A stretch of DNA of 64,000 nucleotides from Effrenium voratum (taxonomy: Eukaryota > Sar > Dinophyceae > Suessiales > Symbiodiniaceae): contig CAUJNA010002813.1 of the NCBI GenBank assembly GCA_963377175.1, positions 315,554 through 379,553 of the forward strand, given 5' to 3'. Below, in pieces: positions 21,054 through 34,500 of this stretch. The notes beneath the pieces were generated by a model that was given only the letters and a program-made list of their open reading frames with translations, was not told the DNA's origin and did no database searches. Every line of letters begins with the position of its first letter. Within the stretch, counting starts at the first letter, position 1. Both the position numbers and the translations under genes were made by a program.

Positions 21054-24000
21054 GTTATTTCCTAGACGAATGTGTTTGCGCCGGAGGCCACGAACCTGCG
21101 GTGCTCCCATAGGCCCCTTTCAGTGAGTTCCCAGCAAGCTGCGTTTGATAGAACGCCGCCTGCCTGGCACGCCTTATACACCTCGGGCTGCCGCCTTGCT
21201 TTAGCACTGGCTGAGGGCGTTGTGTGGGGCCAGTCATGCATTGCCGTTCGAAGGCGCGGGCTACCTCGTTTAGACATCCGCAAAGCAAACTGTAGTGTAA
21301 TATAGCTCACGTTCCCGCGGGCTCACGCGTGTACAGGGACGTTCATCGGTTTGATTGGAGTCAAGTGATACTGTTTGCGGAATCCGGCCGGACAAACATG
21401 TATATTGGATAGTTCATTTGAGTGAGCACTTGACTTTCGAAAACGGAAACTTGTGTTGGGATCGGCTGAATCAGATTTGCCCATGCGTTGAAAATATTTC
21501 TGCTCTCGGGACAAGCATGCAAAGCATGATTTTACGCGCAGGCATCTTGTGCAAGACGACTGTCACAAAGGTACAGATTCCCCAGCGGTCTCAATATTCA
21601 ACATTTGGTGGTGCATGTTTTTTTCTTGGGGGCCGCTTCAATGGTCCTGTGCGGTCGTTCTCCAAACGGGTGTCTAGTTTTGAAACGGCGCCAATTCAGG
21701 CCCTAAAGGCTTCCATTCTAGCTTGGCAATTATCTTACATTCAGATCCATTCCAAGTGTGCTGAATGTTTGCCCTCCTTTGTTTGCCGCGGGTTTGCTCC
21801 GCCACCCGTCACAGCAACAGAGCAGCGCCGCAGCCACTACAACCACTACAACTGCCACAATTACCTCAAGAGAATCACGACCACGTTTGCGACAGCGGCT
21901 TGGCGAGTGAGCGCCTGAGGCTGGGAAAGTTCCTGGGCAGCGCGTTCCTGTTGTCCGCGTCCCCGCAGACGGTGTGCCGGGGCTCCTGGCTGGGAGATGT
22001 GGTTGAAGTCAAAATGGGAGTTGTCGGCACGTTCTTTTTGTGCATTGGCTCAATGAAGGGAAACTGCGTATGTTTTGCTGGGTGGTTAAACAAACGAACT
22101 TGGTTTCGGTGCTTCAGCGTTTTTGCCTTGATCGCCCTTGTTTCCCTTTCAAACCAGCGGCGTAAGCATGTTGAAACTGCTTCACGAAGCCCGGGCATGT
22201 TGAAGAGCATGTAGCCTTCCAATTTGGCTTTGGCATGTGGTTGCATTGAAGCTGCAAGAGGGAAGTGGGTGAGTTTGGAATCTGAAGTTCGGTCACAACA
22301 GTTCAACAGTTCATTAATTTGATGGTCCATATCCGAGGGAACGGGTTTTGTCCACCACTTCGGCTTCCAAATGCCCAAACAGGGAGCCACCCTTCTACGA
22401 GCTGCTTCCCCATTTGTAGTTAAGCATCCTCCTTTCATAGAGCGGTTTCCTTTGGGTGGAGTCCTTTTCCATTCGTTTCGTCCATCGTTTTTTGCAATAA
22501 ACTGTGCTTAAATCCCTGGATCTTTAGCGTTTTGACAAGTTTCGGATGGAACAGAATGGTTGGAAGTGATCCCCGGAACTGTTTGTGACCCAAGGATTCC
22601 CTTTCACTTTCGGGGTTGACAAGAAACAAGTCACCAAACAAGGCAACCAAAGTGGGGCAAACCATATTTCGCGGGGGGGGGGGGAACACAGACAAGCCAG
22701 TTTTTGGTTTTTGGTTTAAACCATATATATATATATATGTTTTCTTGGTTTTTGGTTTGGTGACGACTCATTTCCAATGTCCGAGGCGACACGGAGCTGG
22801 CGGGGCCGGAGGAGGCGCCAGGCACGAGTGCCACGGGAGCGCGTTTTCGTCAACGTGACCCAAGTGGTTCGATTGAGTCCATCAAAAGTTTGCTCAAAAG
22901 GGGATCGCATCCTTGTGCCAGGTGGTATTGGTTTTCCTTGCAGTGGTGTCAACCCAGTGAAATTGATCCATGCTTCAAGCTGGAACTTAAACTGGAGGCT
23001 CGCAAATTGAATTCAAATTGGAAGTGCCACCCCCTTTTGGACGGGGTTGAAATGGGCAGCCTGACACATAGGGCAGGGCAGGGTGAAACAAAAAAACAAC
23101 CTGGGTACCACAACAGAAACAGGGGCAAGAAGCCCCTTGGGATCCTTTACCTCCCGTTCCCATCGGGTGTTGATTTCAACATCTCCTTTTGGTCGTCCAG
23201 ATTTGGAGAGTGAGGTTCAGACGAGACATGTATAATTTGGAGCGGCCAAGGTTTCTCGACGGATACTTTGAGCAATCTACTTGACAAGGACAGAGTTGAG
23301 GACATCGTTGAGGTGTTCGCCAAGCTCGGGCACCTTTTTGCTTTGGGGCCCCCCGTCACTGGATGGCAGATGCCACCCATAGGTTGGTGCTCAAAGGGGG
23401 GGAGGCCCAGACACACAGCGCTTGTCCGCGTTCAGCAAGCCCGCGGAAAACTAGTTACTGTACAGGAGTCCAAGAACAGTGTCTACGCGTTGCGGGGATT
23501 CGCAGGAGACAGCTGTGCATGGCGTTGCCAGAAACAGTGTGAATGATGTGTGTGGTATGATCTATGTGCGCAAGACCAGGAGTTTTGATATTGGATTTGA
23601 TGGTTTTGTTGAAACACGTCACAGGGTTTGTACCTTGCAAGGAGGTATTTGGACACTTTTCCACCCCTTCACAGTCCTCAAGTACCACGGAAAGCTGCTG
23701 CAGCTCGTTTCTCAAACACAAGCAAGTGTGATTCCAGCCACGCGCTTGTGGATTGCAGCCGCTAAACCTTCGGATGTGTTTATTCAGATGTGCTGGAGCT
23801 CATCTTAAGTTGCTGTTCTTTCCGTTTGTCCTTCCATGCTCTAACAGGACCCGGCAATTCTGAAATCTACAGCTTCCCAATGCTGCGCCTAGTCCCCAAA
23901 ATCTGCACTTCATCATAACTCCCTCTACCTATGGAGAGTAGTTGTGACTGAGCCCGCTTGGACCTAGCCCACGCGCTCCTAGTGTCATTTCCATGGGCGC

Positions 24001-24399
24001 CGTTGCCGCCGCGCTTGCCACCTGCACTGACCAAGATGGCTCCTGCGCGGGGACCGGGTGGATTTGGGGAGGGTTCGGTGGCTTGCACCGCTGAGATGGC
24101 CACTTTGCGCCTGAGAGCACCACTTTGAAGACCACTTTCCGTGAGAATGGCTTTGCAATTACTTCCAATTGTGAAAGTTTTCTCTTTTGGCAAAGATGGC
24201 CAGTTCAGTGTTCGCCTTAAAAGTTGATGATCAATTTGGACAATGCGCGCGACATTTGAAAGGAATACTGTCTAAATGGACACTCCTGGCAAAAAACCGT
24301 GACTAGCCATGTCAGGAGTGAGTAATCATTCGGTTTGGTGGCTGCATGTTCCCATTCCGAACCAGGATTTCGGGCAAGTCGCATCCACGTATGACTGTG
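21054..24399 (+). other. Mostly non-coding stretch
   Basis: One possible exon lies at 21916-22005 (see its entry), with a TATATA tract at 22723-22740. A G/C-rich patch at 22780-22860 has open frames but no splice context I trust. Confidence 0.45.
21916..22005 (+). CDS. Possible orphan exon
   Basis: Reads RLRLGKFLGSAFLLSASPQT, then VCRGSWLGDV with exon-like codon use. The boundaries and gene are unknown. Confidence 0.22.
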
Positions 24400-25284
24400 T
24401 TGATCTTCGCAGCTTCAAAGTCGAAGCTTTCGCCCTCAGCATCTCTCACCAAGCCGTGGCCCCGGAGCTCTCATGGCAGTCGTATGGGCCCAACTTCGTC
24501 ACGGGGGCCTGGGCCGCAGAGTTCTCTGGCGGCGTGGAGCTGCGACCGTGGGGTGCGGCCGCGGCAGATCTCTGCGTGGTGCAAGAGGACCCCTGGCCGG
24601 CATCTGTGTCGAAGGTCAGCTTCTACGCGGATGGCAGCGTGGTGGTGGAGGAGGCCGCAGGGTAGGCGGTGCTGGGCGAAGGCCCTTGGGCAGAAGGTCT
24701 GGGCCGAGGCGGACACTGGGGAGAAGATATTGCTGACCAGGACCATCGTGAGCCGCACGCCGCTGCAGCTGTATTCAGAGTTGAAGTCTGCAGATCTCGC
24801 TGCTGCCGCTGCCAAGGCCTGGCAGTTCTTTGCCTTTGCAAGTAATGGAGAGTGAGAGGGCGGAGAAAGCAAAGCTGCAACAGCAGTGCAGCGCATTGAA
24901 GCAGAAGGTCACGGAGGTCACCCAGTGAAAAGTTGCAGCAGCAGGGAGATGACTTGCAGCTGCAGTTGGTGCAAGCAACGAAGAAGAAGGACTCTTTGCA
25001 ACAGGAGAAGCAGACTTTGCAGCTTGAGAATGAACATCTGCAGCAGAAGCTGTCTCAAGGCAGACCCGACCGCGCAAACGCAGCAGCAGCTGGACAAATT
25101 CAAGCGCGACTTAGAGCTGCTGGCGCAAGAGAAGCTGGAGCAGGCCAGATGCAATTTCGCATCCTTCGCGCCAGGCCAAAACAAGCAGATTGAGGCTCTG
25201 CAGCAAGAGAAGAAGTGTCGCCAAACATTGAATCGTTTGCATCCAAGGTCAATGCCCATTTTTGGCACCAAACCACACGCCTGA
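24400..25284 (+). pseudogene. Frameshifted coiled-coil protein relic
   Basis: Protein-like sequence passes through all three frames. Frame 3 to about 24660 reads LSWQSYGPNFVTGAWAAEF and VSKVSFYADGSVVVEE. Frame 1 at about 24690-24840 reads EKILLTRTIVSRTPLQLYSE. Frame 2 at 24845-24925 reads ESERAEKAKLQQQCSALKQK. Frame 3 at about 24930-25060 reads DSLQQEKQTLQLENEHLQQK. Frame 1 again at about 25065-25200 reads QTQQQLDKFKRDLELLAQEK. The last three form a Gln/Lys/Leu-rich coiled coil broken by single-base shifts, one of them right after an in-frame TGA at 24926-24928. The gaps are too short for introns. I infer a decayed, possibly retroposed, gene of unknown family. Confidence 0.55.
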
Positions 25285-25348
25285 TCAAAACCGTGCCTGA
25301 CTTTCTTTTTAATGATTGGGCCTCGTGCCAAACCTAACGTGAAAACTC

Positions 25349-25502
25349 CTGCGGGAGTACCTCTTGCTGGCTTGGCAGCGTGCTTCCCAGGATCTCGTCG
25401 AAGACGCGCCAAAGGATCTGCCAGATGCGGGGCAGGTGCACATGGCCCCTTGGCCCTTGCAGAAATGTGTGCAATGTGCGAAATCAATCCTTAATCCTTG
25501 CT
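25349..25502 (+). CDS. Possible terminal exon following the coiled-coil relic
   Basis: Reads LREYLLLAWQRASQDLVEDA, then PKDLPDAGQVHMAPWPLQK and a CVQCAK CxxC pair, ending at TAA. It may be the C-terminus of the same broken gene. No clear acceptor site. Confidence 0.3.
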
Positions 25503-26189
25503 AATTAATCCTTCCGCCAGATGGCACGGTCTGATCAGACCAGGGATTTTCTTTGCACTGGCGTCCCGCGGGAATGCCGAGCCCTTGGGATTTGGTTTCT
25601 CACCCCTTTTTTAATCACAGCCGTGCGTCACAGCCGCCTGGCATGAGCCATCCAAGCGGATGAAATCGCAAGCTTAGGCTCTTTCTTGCTCAAATGCCCC
25701 TGCTGGATCACAAGATGCAGGCCAAGGCTTGTGTTTTGTATTTTTTATTGCTTAAGAGAGGACAGTTGAGCCAAGGCCCAATAGATGTCGAAGGCGTTGC
25801 AGTTTGTTTTGGCAGGTGTGACGCAGCCACCCAGCATGATTCATGGTGCAAGATTGTTTTAGAAGAGGAGGTGCAATCCATCAGCGACGCGGGCACGTCG
25901 TGCAAGTGCCTTTGCCTTTCAGAAAGGAGGGAATGACTCCTACAAGAAAACCATCCTCCTAGTTTCAGTTGAGGGGATCCCTGGCCCTAGGTTTGAATCG
26001 ATCCTCGCGATGAAGCCCATGTTTGGAGTCTCATAGGGGATCCCAGATGGCTCATTCCCAAAAGCCCTCGAGGAATTTCTTTGGCCGCTTTGGCTATGTG
26101 TCCAGAAAGGGGGACTGCAGTTCCCTTCAAAACCAAGCACACTAAAGGCTACTCAAAGCAAATACACACACAGACAGAGCGCCAGTCAG
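25503..26189 (+). other. Non-coding stretch
   Basis: Nothing recognisable apart from a copy of the dispersed CCCTTCAAAACCAA motif near 26122. Confidence 0.4.
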
Positions 26190-26345
26190 GTGCTTCTTGC
26201 CCAAGACGGCCTTGCCTGGCGCGGACGGCGAGCTTTTGAGGGTGGAGATGCTCAAGCCGGGGCACCGCGTCGCCGGGCAGACGGCGAAGTGGCGGAAGTG
26301 TTGGATGTCAAGAAGCACGAGGCGGTGGAACTGAGCACTGATCAG
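26190..26345 (+). pseudogene. Hint-like domain, first exon, with one-base frame disruption
   Basis: After the acceptor CAGTCAG the sequence reads G then CFLPKTALPGADGELLRVEM, then LKPGHRV. This matches the start of Hint domains (hedgehog/intein autoprocessing fold): the nucleophilic Cys (26191-26193) comes first, followed by a DG turn and an L..GD/HRV strand. In frame 1 the pattern ends at about 26277. It continues in frame 3 as ADGEVAEVLDVKKHEAVELS, then TDQA. Loss of one G from a G run near 26275-26278 would explain the shift. No intron fits between the two halves. The domain normally cleaves or rearranges the peptide bond before its Cys. Confidence 0.6.
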
Positions 26346-26493
26346 GCCCCCTTGCCTCGAATTTCGAGGCATTTGTTGGTTCTTGTTTTAAACCCTGCTG
26401 TTTTTTGCTTTATTGTCTTGTTTTTGCTTGTTTGCAAATGACATCCAACGCAAACAGGGTGTGTGTTTGTTCCCACGCCTACCAGTCACGCAG

Positions 26494-26560
26494 GGCATCT
26501 TCACGGTCTCCAAGTCTCATCGCGTGGCGGTGCCCAGCAGTGCAGGCGGGTTGATGTTGA
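26494..26560 (+). CDS. Hint-like domain, second exon
   Basis: Follows ACCAGTCACGCAG and starts with G. Reads GIFTVSKSHRVAVPSSAGG. In Hint domains this is the TxxHxxxV strand with the conserved His. It continues naturally from STDQA of the preceding exon across an intron of roughly 150 bp. The 3' end is uncertain, and no later Hint exon was identified. Confidence 0.5.
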
Positions 26561-26641
26561 AGACGGTGCGCCGACAAACGGCTGGGACCAGCAGGAATTG
26601 TTTGGTGCCAACCCGGTTGGGCATGCGATGCTATGCGTGTT

Positions 26642-28433
26642 GAGACGGTGAAACACATAGTTTGCTGCCCGTGATTCCAAGCCTTGGGTTTGCGCGCCCC
26701 AACCACGACTGTTTGCTACCAGCACCATCCAGCACCAATTTATTGGGCGGGGTGCGTGATCCGGTTTCGGTCGATGTGGTTTTTATCTTGGAAGATCCAG
26801 GGGGGCCCGGTGCTGGTATGAGTGGACAGTGCTGTTTTTGTGGGGCAGCCAGCTCTTGAACCGCTCCAACTCCTCTTGGATGAAAGGCCACATTGGGCCG
26901 ATCCCAAGCTAGCCGATGTTCTTGGGAAGGGTCACATGTTTGCGAGATTGGGTGAAACCAAGACCAACATCGTGAACATTGAGGCCCCAACAGGTTGCAA
27001 GTCGATAAAGCACTGAGCATGCGGCCGCTGGGTCGTTCACGCCAAGATGCATGGGGTGTTGGGTTGCGCAGGCACTCGTGATCTGCGGGCGGATTTTCTG
27101 ACTCTGGATCGTTCTGTCATCATTGGCAACAAGGAACGCAAGCTGACGAAGGTGGAGATCAAGAAGGAGCGAAATTCGTGCTCTTCGGAGCAATCGTCGT
27201 TCTTGCTGGCGGTTTGTTCCTTCCCCTCGCTGTGGTTCTGACAGCATTTAGCTCTTTGGTGCACATTTACCAGTGAGTTTGGTGTTCGAGTATGGCAAGC
27301 AAATAAGCCTGAACTGGGGAAAGCATCCCATGCAGAGTGTGGCAGTGGGACTGACCGTCATCAAAACTGTTTCAGCTCTAGGACAGTTTTCAGGTTATAC
27401 CATTGTCTTAGTGTTCACGAGGGTAGCGGGGCCCCCAAAGCAAACTAGCCAAGCAGAGCCCGAGTTGGGCGAGACTTGGAAAGCATACAGGCGAGCACTG
27501 ACCTCTACGAAGTCGTCTTCGAGGCTGATGGCCCCGTGGAAATGTTCCACGTGCGGCCCTCGGTTGCGTGTTTGCGACGGAGCTATTCAGCCATGCAGCC
27601 ATGTCTGAGTATGGATGGAGCAGCTTAGGTGCGGAAATGGGGGCTGGTGACATATGGCGCCGCGAGTTCGGGTCCCGTTGCAGCAGAGGACCTGCCCTGC
27701 GGTAGCAGCTCGAGTGAGTAGCGGCGCTTTGCCAGCACAGAGGCAATCAGAAGCATTGCCTCAGATGGACGGGGTGCTAAAGGAATGTAAGTAAGAAAAG
27801 ACCAGGGTTCAGATTTCATTCAAAAGAAGCCGCAGGGATGGACATGTTTATTTGTTGAAGACCTTCCGCTTGCACCCGAGTGAAACGGCCAGAGGCGTAA
27901 CGTCTCTCGGTGTGAGTCCGGCTTGCCGGCCCAGCGAGGGTTCAGAGTCACGCATGGCCGTGTCAGGTTTTTGAAATGTGGGGGCGTGTCAAAACCAGGG
28001 ACCCCTTCTGATTTTAGAAGGAAGCTGACATGGCGCCAACAAACCCAACCCCCAAATGTGAAGGCAATTTCGGAGGGACACCTTATCTTGACCCACGCCC
28101 ATTTGAAGCACACCGGCCGCCTGAGGAAAGCAGGTGCCCGACGCCCGACGCGCCGTGCATTTCGCACATCTTGAATTCATTCCTGCTTGTGGGTCTTAGT
28201 TTTGGGTGCTGTCATTCCAATATCAGCCGGCCAAACCACTTGGTTTCCTCTTCCCCCACCTCCCCACCTCCCCCACCACCTCCTCACCCACTCCACCCAC
28301 CCCCACCCATCCCCACCACTCCCCACCGCCAAATCCAAGAACGAATGAAAAGCCAAAAAGCCCGGAGAGGAACTGGGAATGCAGAGGATGCGAAAAGCCA
28401 AAGCCCCCCGCAACCCTCGCCCCCTAAAAACAG
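26642..28433 (+). other. Non-coding stretch with a C-rich tract
   Basis: No supported gene. 28250-28328 is a CCACC/CCCCA-rich polypyrimidine-like tract ending near the acceptor of the first kinase exon. Confidence 0.45.
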
Positions 28434-28539
28434 GAGCACCGCGCCGGGCGCCCTCGCCCTCGGCGCGGGCGCCTTTCTGCGGCGCACGCCGGTGGCGGAG
28501 ATTCTCAGCTCCACGGGGCTCAGCGGCTACGGGGAGATC
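28434..28539 (+). CDS. Kinase exon 1 (first identified)
   Basis: Follows CCTAAAAACAG. Reads APGALALGAGAFLRRTPVAE, then ILSSTGLSGYGEI. The GYGEI box resembles the SGYGEI segment at the start of CHK-like kinases. A phase 0 GT lies at 28540. Upstream exons, if any, were not found. Confidence 0.55.
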
Positions 28540-31500
28540 GTGCCTCGGCCGAAGTGGAGCTTAGGGCACCCCTCTTTTGGGTTGGTTCAAAGGGGAAGCC
28601 ACACAAAAAAACAACACTTTTGTTGGTGCCCTTCAAAAACGCACACCCCAGTGGAGGTGGTCAACATCTGTTGGCCCTGCTTGTGATCTCATCGAAGGGG
28701 GAGACCGATTGCAAGGCTGGTCAGCAAATAGTATAATTACGGGACACACTTGTTCGTGCTGGTAGGTGAAATGTTCGGGCTGTAGCCCATCGCCCCAAAA
28801 ACTCACAGCGTGCGAGGTGCAACATCTTGGTGCTTTGCCACCATTCTCAATGTAGGTGGTGGCGGCAAGCTAGTCATTCAAGCACCATGCTCCATGCATA
28901 TGTTGGCCAACATGGTCATATGCTTCATTCACTCGCATAGTCGGGCATACAGCGCCATGCTCATGTCCAACCGGTTGTTGGGGAGCCTTGGAAGTGGGAC
29001 AGAACTGTTGAACATATTTTGAACGTGTTGCCGCCCTTGTGGGCAAACGGGGGAAAGAACCCAAAGGAACCTGCTTTAGGACGCACCCTGCGAGCTTGGA
29101 TATGTCAACGAGCTTGGATATGTTGACGTTGTGTCCGCCATTCTGCCAGCTTACACTCATCAAACAGTCGAACCATCAACTTCTTCGGAAGATGATGGCG
29201 ACTGCATGTGCTGGGGGGAGTCGATTGTGCTGCCGACAAGGTGCGACTCCATCTTGCCTCCGAAGATGTGTCTTGGCTGGCAGCGCAGTCCGTTGGTGAA
29301 TGAGCCCAGTTCTAAAAAGCGTATTCAATGCAAGTGTGAATTCATTGGTCTCGTAGGGAGTTCGCTTGGATTCAACGCCAATGGTGCTTGGGTAAGAAGC
29401 CAATCGCACGACCGCCTGCGCTCGCCCATTTCTGTTGGCCGCCCGCTTTTTGTTTGCCAAAAGCCTCGTGATCGGGTTCGCAAAGTTGTTTGACCTAGCG
29501 CCGGATGTGCATCCCTCAGTGGATCCACGCCCATGCCCGCAAGGCTGACGCGGAACAAATATGTGTTGGGCCTGTGGGTTGATTGGTCGCTGCCTGCGTT
29601 GGCAGGCTGAGTTGGAGCAGATCATCGCCAAAGAGATTAACATCAACGTCAGTGAGGCCTTCTGACTTTCCAGAGTAGTTTGATCATGAGCGTTTGTTTG
29701 GGGAGGGGCCTTATATGTGTTTTTTTGTTTTGAAGGGCAGCCACAAGGAAACCAAGCTTGTTTGTTGGGTTGTATGCTTGTTTTAAAGGGAGCAGCCTTG
29801 TTGTACTGCATGCCTACCAGACTGCTAGAACAGTCCATGGAGCAAGTTCAATCAGAGAAAGGCGGATGGATCAGCCGAAGGGTGACCTTCAAGATGAGAT
29901 GGGTGCCGTTTCGCTGCTCAACCGCCTTCGTACTTAGATTGATTGCCCACTTTCTCATCCTGTTTGCCTGAGACAATGGCATCTTATCACCGTCCCCCCA
30001 AGACCCCCAGAACCCGTGAGGCAGACATGAATGAGACGCGGCTTGCGGAGCATCGGCGCTTCGTAAAGGGCTTCCGGGTGGAGGCGCCGTCGGAGTGGCA
30101 ATCAAAGCTCGTGTCACATGGGCGCGCGTCCTGAAAAGTTTGGAGCCCGCCGAGACAAGTCACTGACCACCCAGGGCAAAGATCGGGCAAAGCTCCCCAG
30201 CTGCTGGGTTTAAACACCCTGGCGGAAACAGACAAGGTGACCCTGGCTCCATCGCCTCTTTTGCAAGGAGCAGACAAACAAGAGTTTGCGTATGTATTGG
30301 GTCTAAGTTCAGCCCATGTGAGATTGCCTGACTTATTGTGTTGGGAATGCCCGGACTTCATAAGCTGACCCGTGGCCCTGCAATTTGAGAGGGAACTTCC
30401 TGAGCGTTCCGTTACATGCAGATGTTGGATGTGTTTGTGTTGTCTTTCACCAGTATGTTGGGTTTGCTCTTACAGCTTGCAACACCGTCCAGCTGTTCAC
30501 TTTATATTGTCCGGTGAACGAAGGTGCCTATATTAATGGTCCTACGCAGTTCCGACCCGAGGTTACTTCCATTTGACCAAAGGCATGTCCACTATGTGTA
30601 CATTTGCAAGGTGTTCCGTTGATTGCGTTTGTTTTTTCTGCGATTCACACGCTGCGTGGCAAGTCGAAGCTGTTTTGATCGTTTTTGGCGAACATGAAAC
30701 CATCACGTTGAGGCGTCCAACTGCTTGCTCCTCGTTTTTGTTACACGCACATCACGGCAGTTCCCTTTTCTGTCTGTGGGTTTTGTTTAGGGCCCCCAGG
30801 TTGATGCCCCTCTTCCGTTTGGTTTGTATCAAACTTGGGGGCCATCAATTTGGTGGTTCTCGTTTTGGCATCTCTTGAAAGCCAACCAGGAGGGGTTTCC
30901 ACACAGACTAGGTTGGCGCACCACCACCCCAACGACAAACCATGAAATTGATTGATCTTCTTTTAAGTTCCCTCCAAACCAGCAGATGTTTCAAACGTGG
31001 GTTTCCCCAGATCGTGGTGGAGCTCCAAATCAACATTTGCCCCATCTCTTCACTGTTGTTGGCATTTTTCCGGTTTATGTGTTTTTTTTTGTCGATTCTG
31101 TTCCAATTTTTGCGGCTGCAAAACAACGGCGTTTTGGGCACCATACCAAGGGTCTCTTGCCGCCTTGCAGGCCGCAGCCTACCGGAACCTCTCGGCGGAG
31201 CTGCAGAGCGCCGGCCTGGCGGCGCCCCGCGGCTCGGGGAAAGCTCTGGGCTGAGGATTCCTTGGGCGCGTCTGGCCGGTTTGCCTGCGGGTCTCCCGAA
31301 CAACCCTACCAAAAACGGGCACCCTCAAAAAGAGACGCGGGTTTTCTGAAAAAAGACCTACCAACAAAGGGTAGCCTCAAAAGTTGAGACACAGTTTTGG
31401 TCCCTGGGAAGCCTTGCCCAAATTCCGCGTTTAGGGTTTGGGTGGCTTAGCTTCATTCGTGGTCTTGCGTGCGGTAGAACACCGTGTGCCAAATGAAGGG

Positions 31501-34500
31501 AAACCGCAGGAAAGCAAACCAAGGTTCTACCTGTTCCTTGTTTTTGGCTTGCCCCCTTTTATTCAATCAAAAGGAACCTTACTTGAAGGTATTTCCTGTA
31601 GTTTCCCCTTTCTCCTCGGCAGGTTGGGAAACTTGGTTTCATCATAAGAACCAGGGGTTCAAATTCCCAGCAGCTAGCCAATGCAAACCACCAACAAAGG
31701 GTTGCCTGAAGACTGGCTGCGAGGAGGTCACGCCACGATAGGATACTCCTTCACCTAAATGCGTTGCAACCCCTTTTGTTGGTAGAAGAAGCAACCTGCT
31801 TCGCCCTGATGGAATCTGTTCAAAACCATAGATCAGATTCCAGTGAACCTGTGAAAGCTTAGTTGCTTCGTTGTTTTTGGGGCTGAGTTGGTTTGCCAGA
31901 GAGGGAAAGGCGTCCGAACGACAGCGGGTGAGCTTTGGTCATGTCTACCCCGGATTCAAGTCAACTGGAGGACATCACTAGCATATAGGTGCAGCTGCTC
32001 GAAATAGTGACACTCCCTTTCCCTCCTATCAACCAGCGAGGAGTGTTGTTGATCCTGGGTTCGCACTGGAACTTTGCTGCTTTCGGCCAGATGGCACGGG
32101 CGATGTTTTGCAGTTGCGGCTGCAGTTTGTGACTTTGAAGGGATCTTGTGCTGTTTGTTTTGATGGCTATTTTGTTGCATCATTTGACGGAGGCACTCAA
32201 CACCCTGCTGCTCTTGCACTCGCCCAAGCTTACTGACTGTTGTGGTTCCATGGTGTTTGGGTCTACCCACAAAAGGAAAACCAGCCGTGTTGAGGATTCA
32301 ACCTGCTTGATGCTTGTTGGCAGCTGAGGTTTGCTGCACTTGGATGAGGGTTCGCAGGGTGCCTTTACCATCTTTCTCACGGACCGTCCAGCGGCATGTG
32401 TCGTGGAACATCCGCAAGGATTCGCACGTAGCCCAGGTCAAATCCAAATAATTTGCAATATGTATAGCTGAGGGGTGAAACGTGCGAATCCAGGCATAAA
32501 GTTGATTATTTCGGGATACTGCGGGATACTTGATCCAAGTAGGCGAGACATGACGTTGAGCACAAACCGTGAGAATTTGAGGTTGGACCATGGGTTGTGG
32601 GTAAACTGCCTCGATGCAGACCATGATTGTCTTGCTGAGTTTGCAGTCTTGTTCCGTGACAGAAGAGTCCAAACTCCTGCCTTCAAACTTGTCTTGTTCT
32701 TTGCCGTCCTGTGCCTCAAAGGTGTGTTGGCAAGTTGGTCAAGGTTAAGCACCCTACGGTTGGCGCGCTCACCTTTGGCAGGACATTTCCCACAGCTTCC
32801 CCCGCGGGGCGGAGGGCGTGCCCTGGCGCATGAACGTGGAGGAGACCAAAGCGGCGCTGAGGCGGTTCGATTTGTTTTTGTGTTTGGTTCCCTAGCAAAA
32901 ATGGGTGTCCGACACCGGAAGAGAAAGGTTCCTGTTGCTGTGTGACACTGTCAGAGATTGACCGCATGAGTCACAACCTTCGCAGGGGCGCCTTGTCATC
33001 AATTCACATTGGGGACATGGCCCAGGGCCTTGGCTTACGCCTTCTCAAAACCATCGAACCGAGTGGACGTGGCCCTGCCTTGAGAGCACCCCAAAGGTAG
33101 TCAGCGGATTGCAAGACACCCCCCTTTTGCTTGTGGCAGTGTGTAGAACGAACATGACCAGCGCACGGCGCAACCCTTACAGGTGGCTCGCAGGCTTCCA
33201 TGCGCTCTACTGGGAGAAGCTCGGAAGCGCTTGCGAGGCCTATCTTCAGGCAGGGGTGGAAGAAGGACACTAGTTGCGCTTCCATGGGTGGCCTCGTTCT
33301 TCCAGAACCAATGACAAAAACTTGTGGGTTTTGAATCTCAATGGGAAACACCTCAAAAAATGGTTGGCGGACATAACTCCTCATATGGTGTTCACCAAAG
33401 GGTTTATTGGCCATTTAACTAGGTGGTTCTACTGCCTGGCAGGAACCAAGAGTCAATAGGTTTCGGGCGCTTCTCGATTGGAGTTCATTTCCATTTGAGA
33501 CCTACGCAAGTCCTCTGATGGCAAACTTTCGCCGGCCCTAACTGCCTGTCCTGTAGAATATGGATGTGTGACAAGACCAAGGACCCCCGCTTAAACAGGG
33601 AAAGGGACCGACTGCCCTAGTTTTGACGCAGCTCAAAATTTGCAAGAAACAGCCACTGGTTAGTGCCAGTTGTCGTGGTGTCCTTCAAACGTAGCCAGGA
33701 CGCCAAACCGTCCTGGTTAGTTTAACATGACTTCAGTACCTGATCGAAATGGTAGTTTGGCATACCTCCAACAGGACGCCTACTGCTTCTTGCGAACTGC
33801 TATTCAATACTTGTCTTTCAACGGAATTGTGTCCAATACATGTGGTTTTGTTCGTTTTGGCATGGTGTTGGCTCAATAGTTGTTTTCAACTACCCAGACG
33901 CTCATGGACCCTTCTAGGGAGGGCCCCCCCAGGGCCCTCAAACTCCTCTTTCAGGCCCAGGGAGTAGTTGGGAGCGTTTGGGTAGGTGGAGATACATCTA
34001 GGTTGTTTGCCCCAGACCTCTGCAAATCTGAGGCGCGGGTTCGCTGAGGAGCGGGGCCTCTGGCGCCGCGGCAGCTACTGGATCTTGGACCGCCTGGGCG
34101 AGCCGGACCCCCAGGGCCCAAGGGCCGGGCTGGGCCGGGCCGGAGGGTCGAAGGGCCGAAGGGCCGAAGGGCCGAGCGGTTCAGAGAGGGGTGGCCCCCA
34201 ACAACAGTCCATGGACGGATTCGCGTATTTCTGAAACCCGCAGGCATGTGTGTGTGTGTGTTTTTTGGACCAGTTTTTTGGGGGGTGGAAAGGGAAGGGA
34301 AGCCAAAGGGGACACCGCCCGTAGAGCTGAGGGATGTTTTTCCATTGGAGACCGGTGGGCTCTAAGAGGTGCCAGGTACAAGACATGTGTCTGAGAGAGA
34401 GCGGGCAATTCAGACACCGCATGGGTAAAGTCATGACAACACAGAAGAGAGCTAGAGGAGAGACAGATGAGGCAGAGAACCAACGCATTATGATGAATTA

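Noticed and set aside
29176..29838. 220-codon minus-strand frame
   Set aside because: Lies inside a kinase intron and has non-coding composition.
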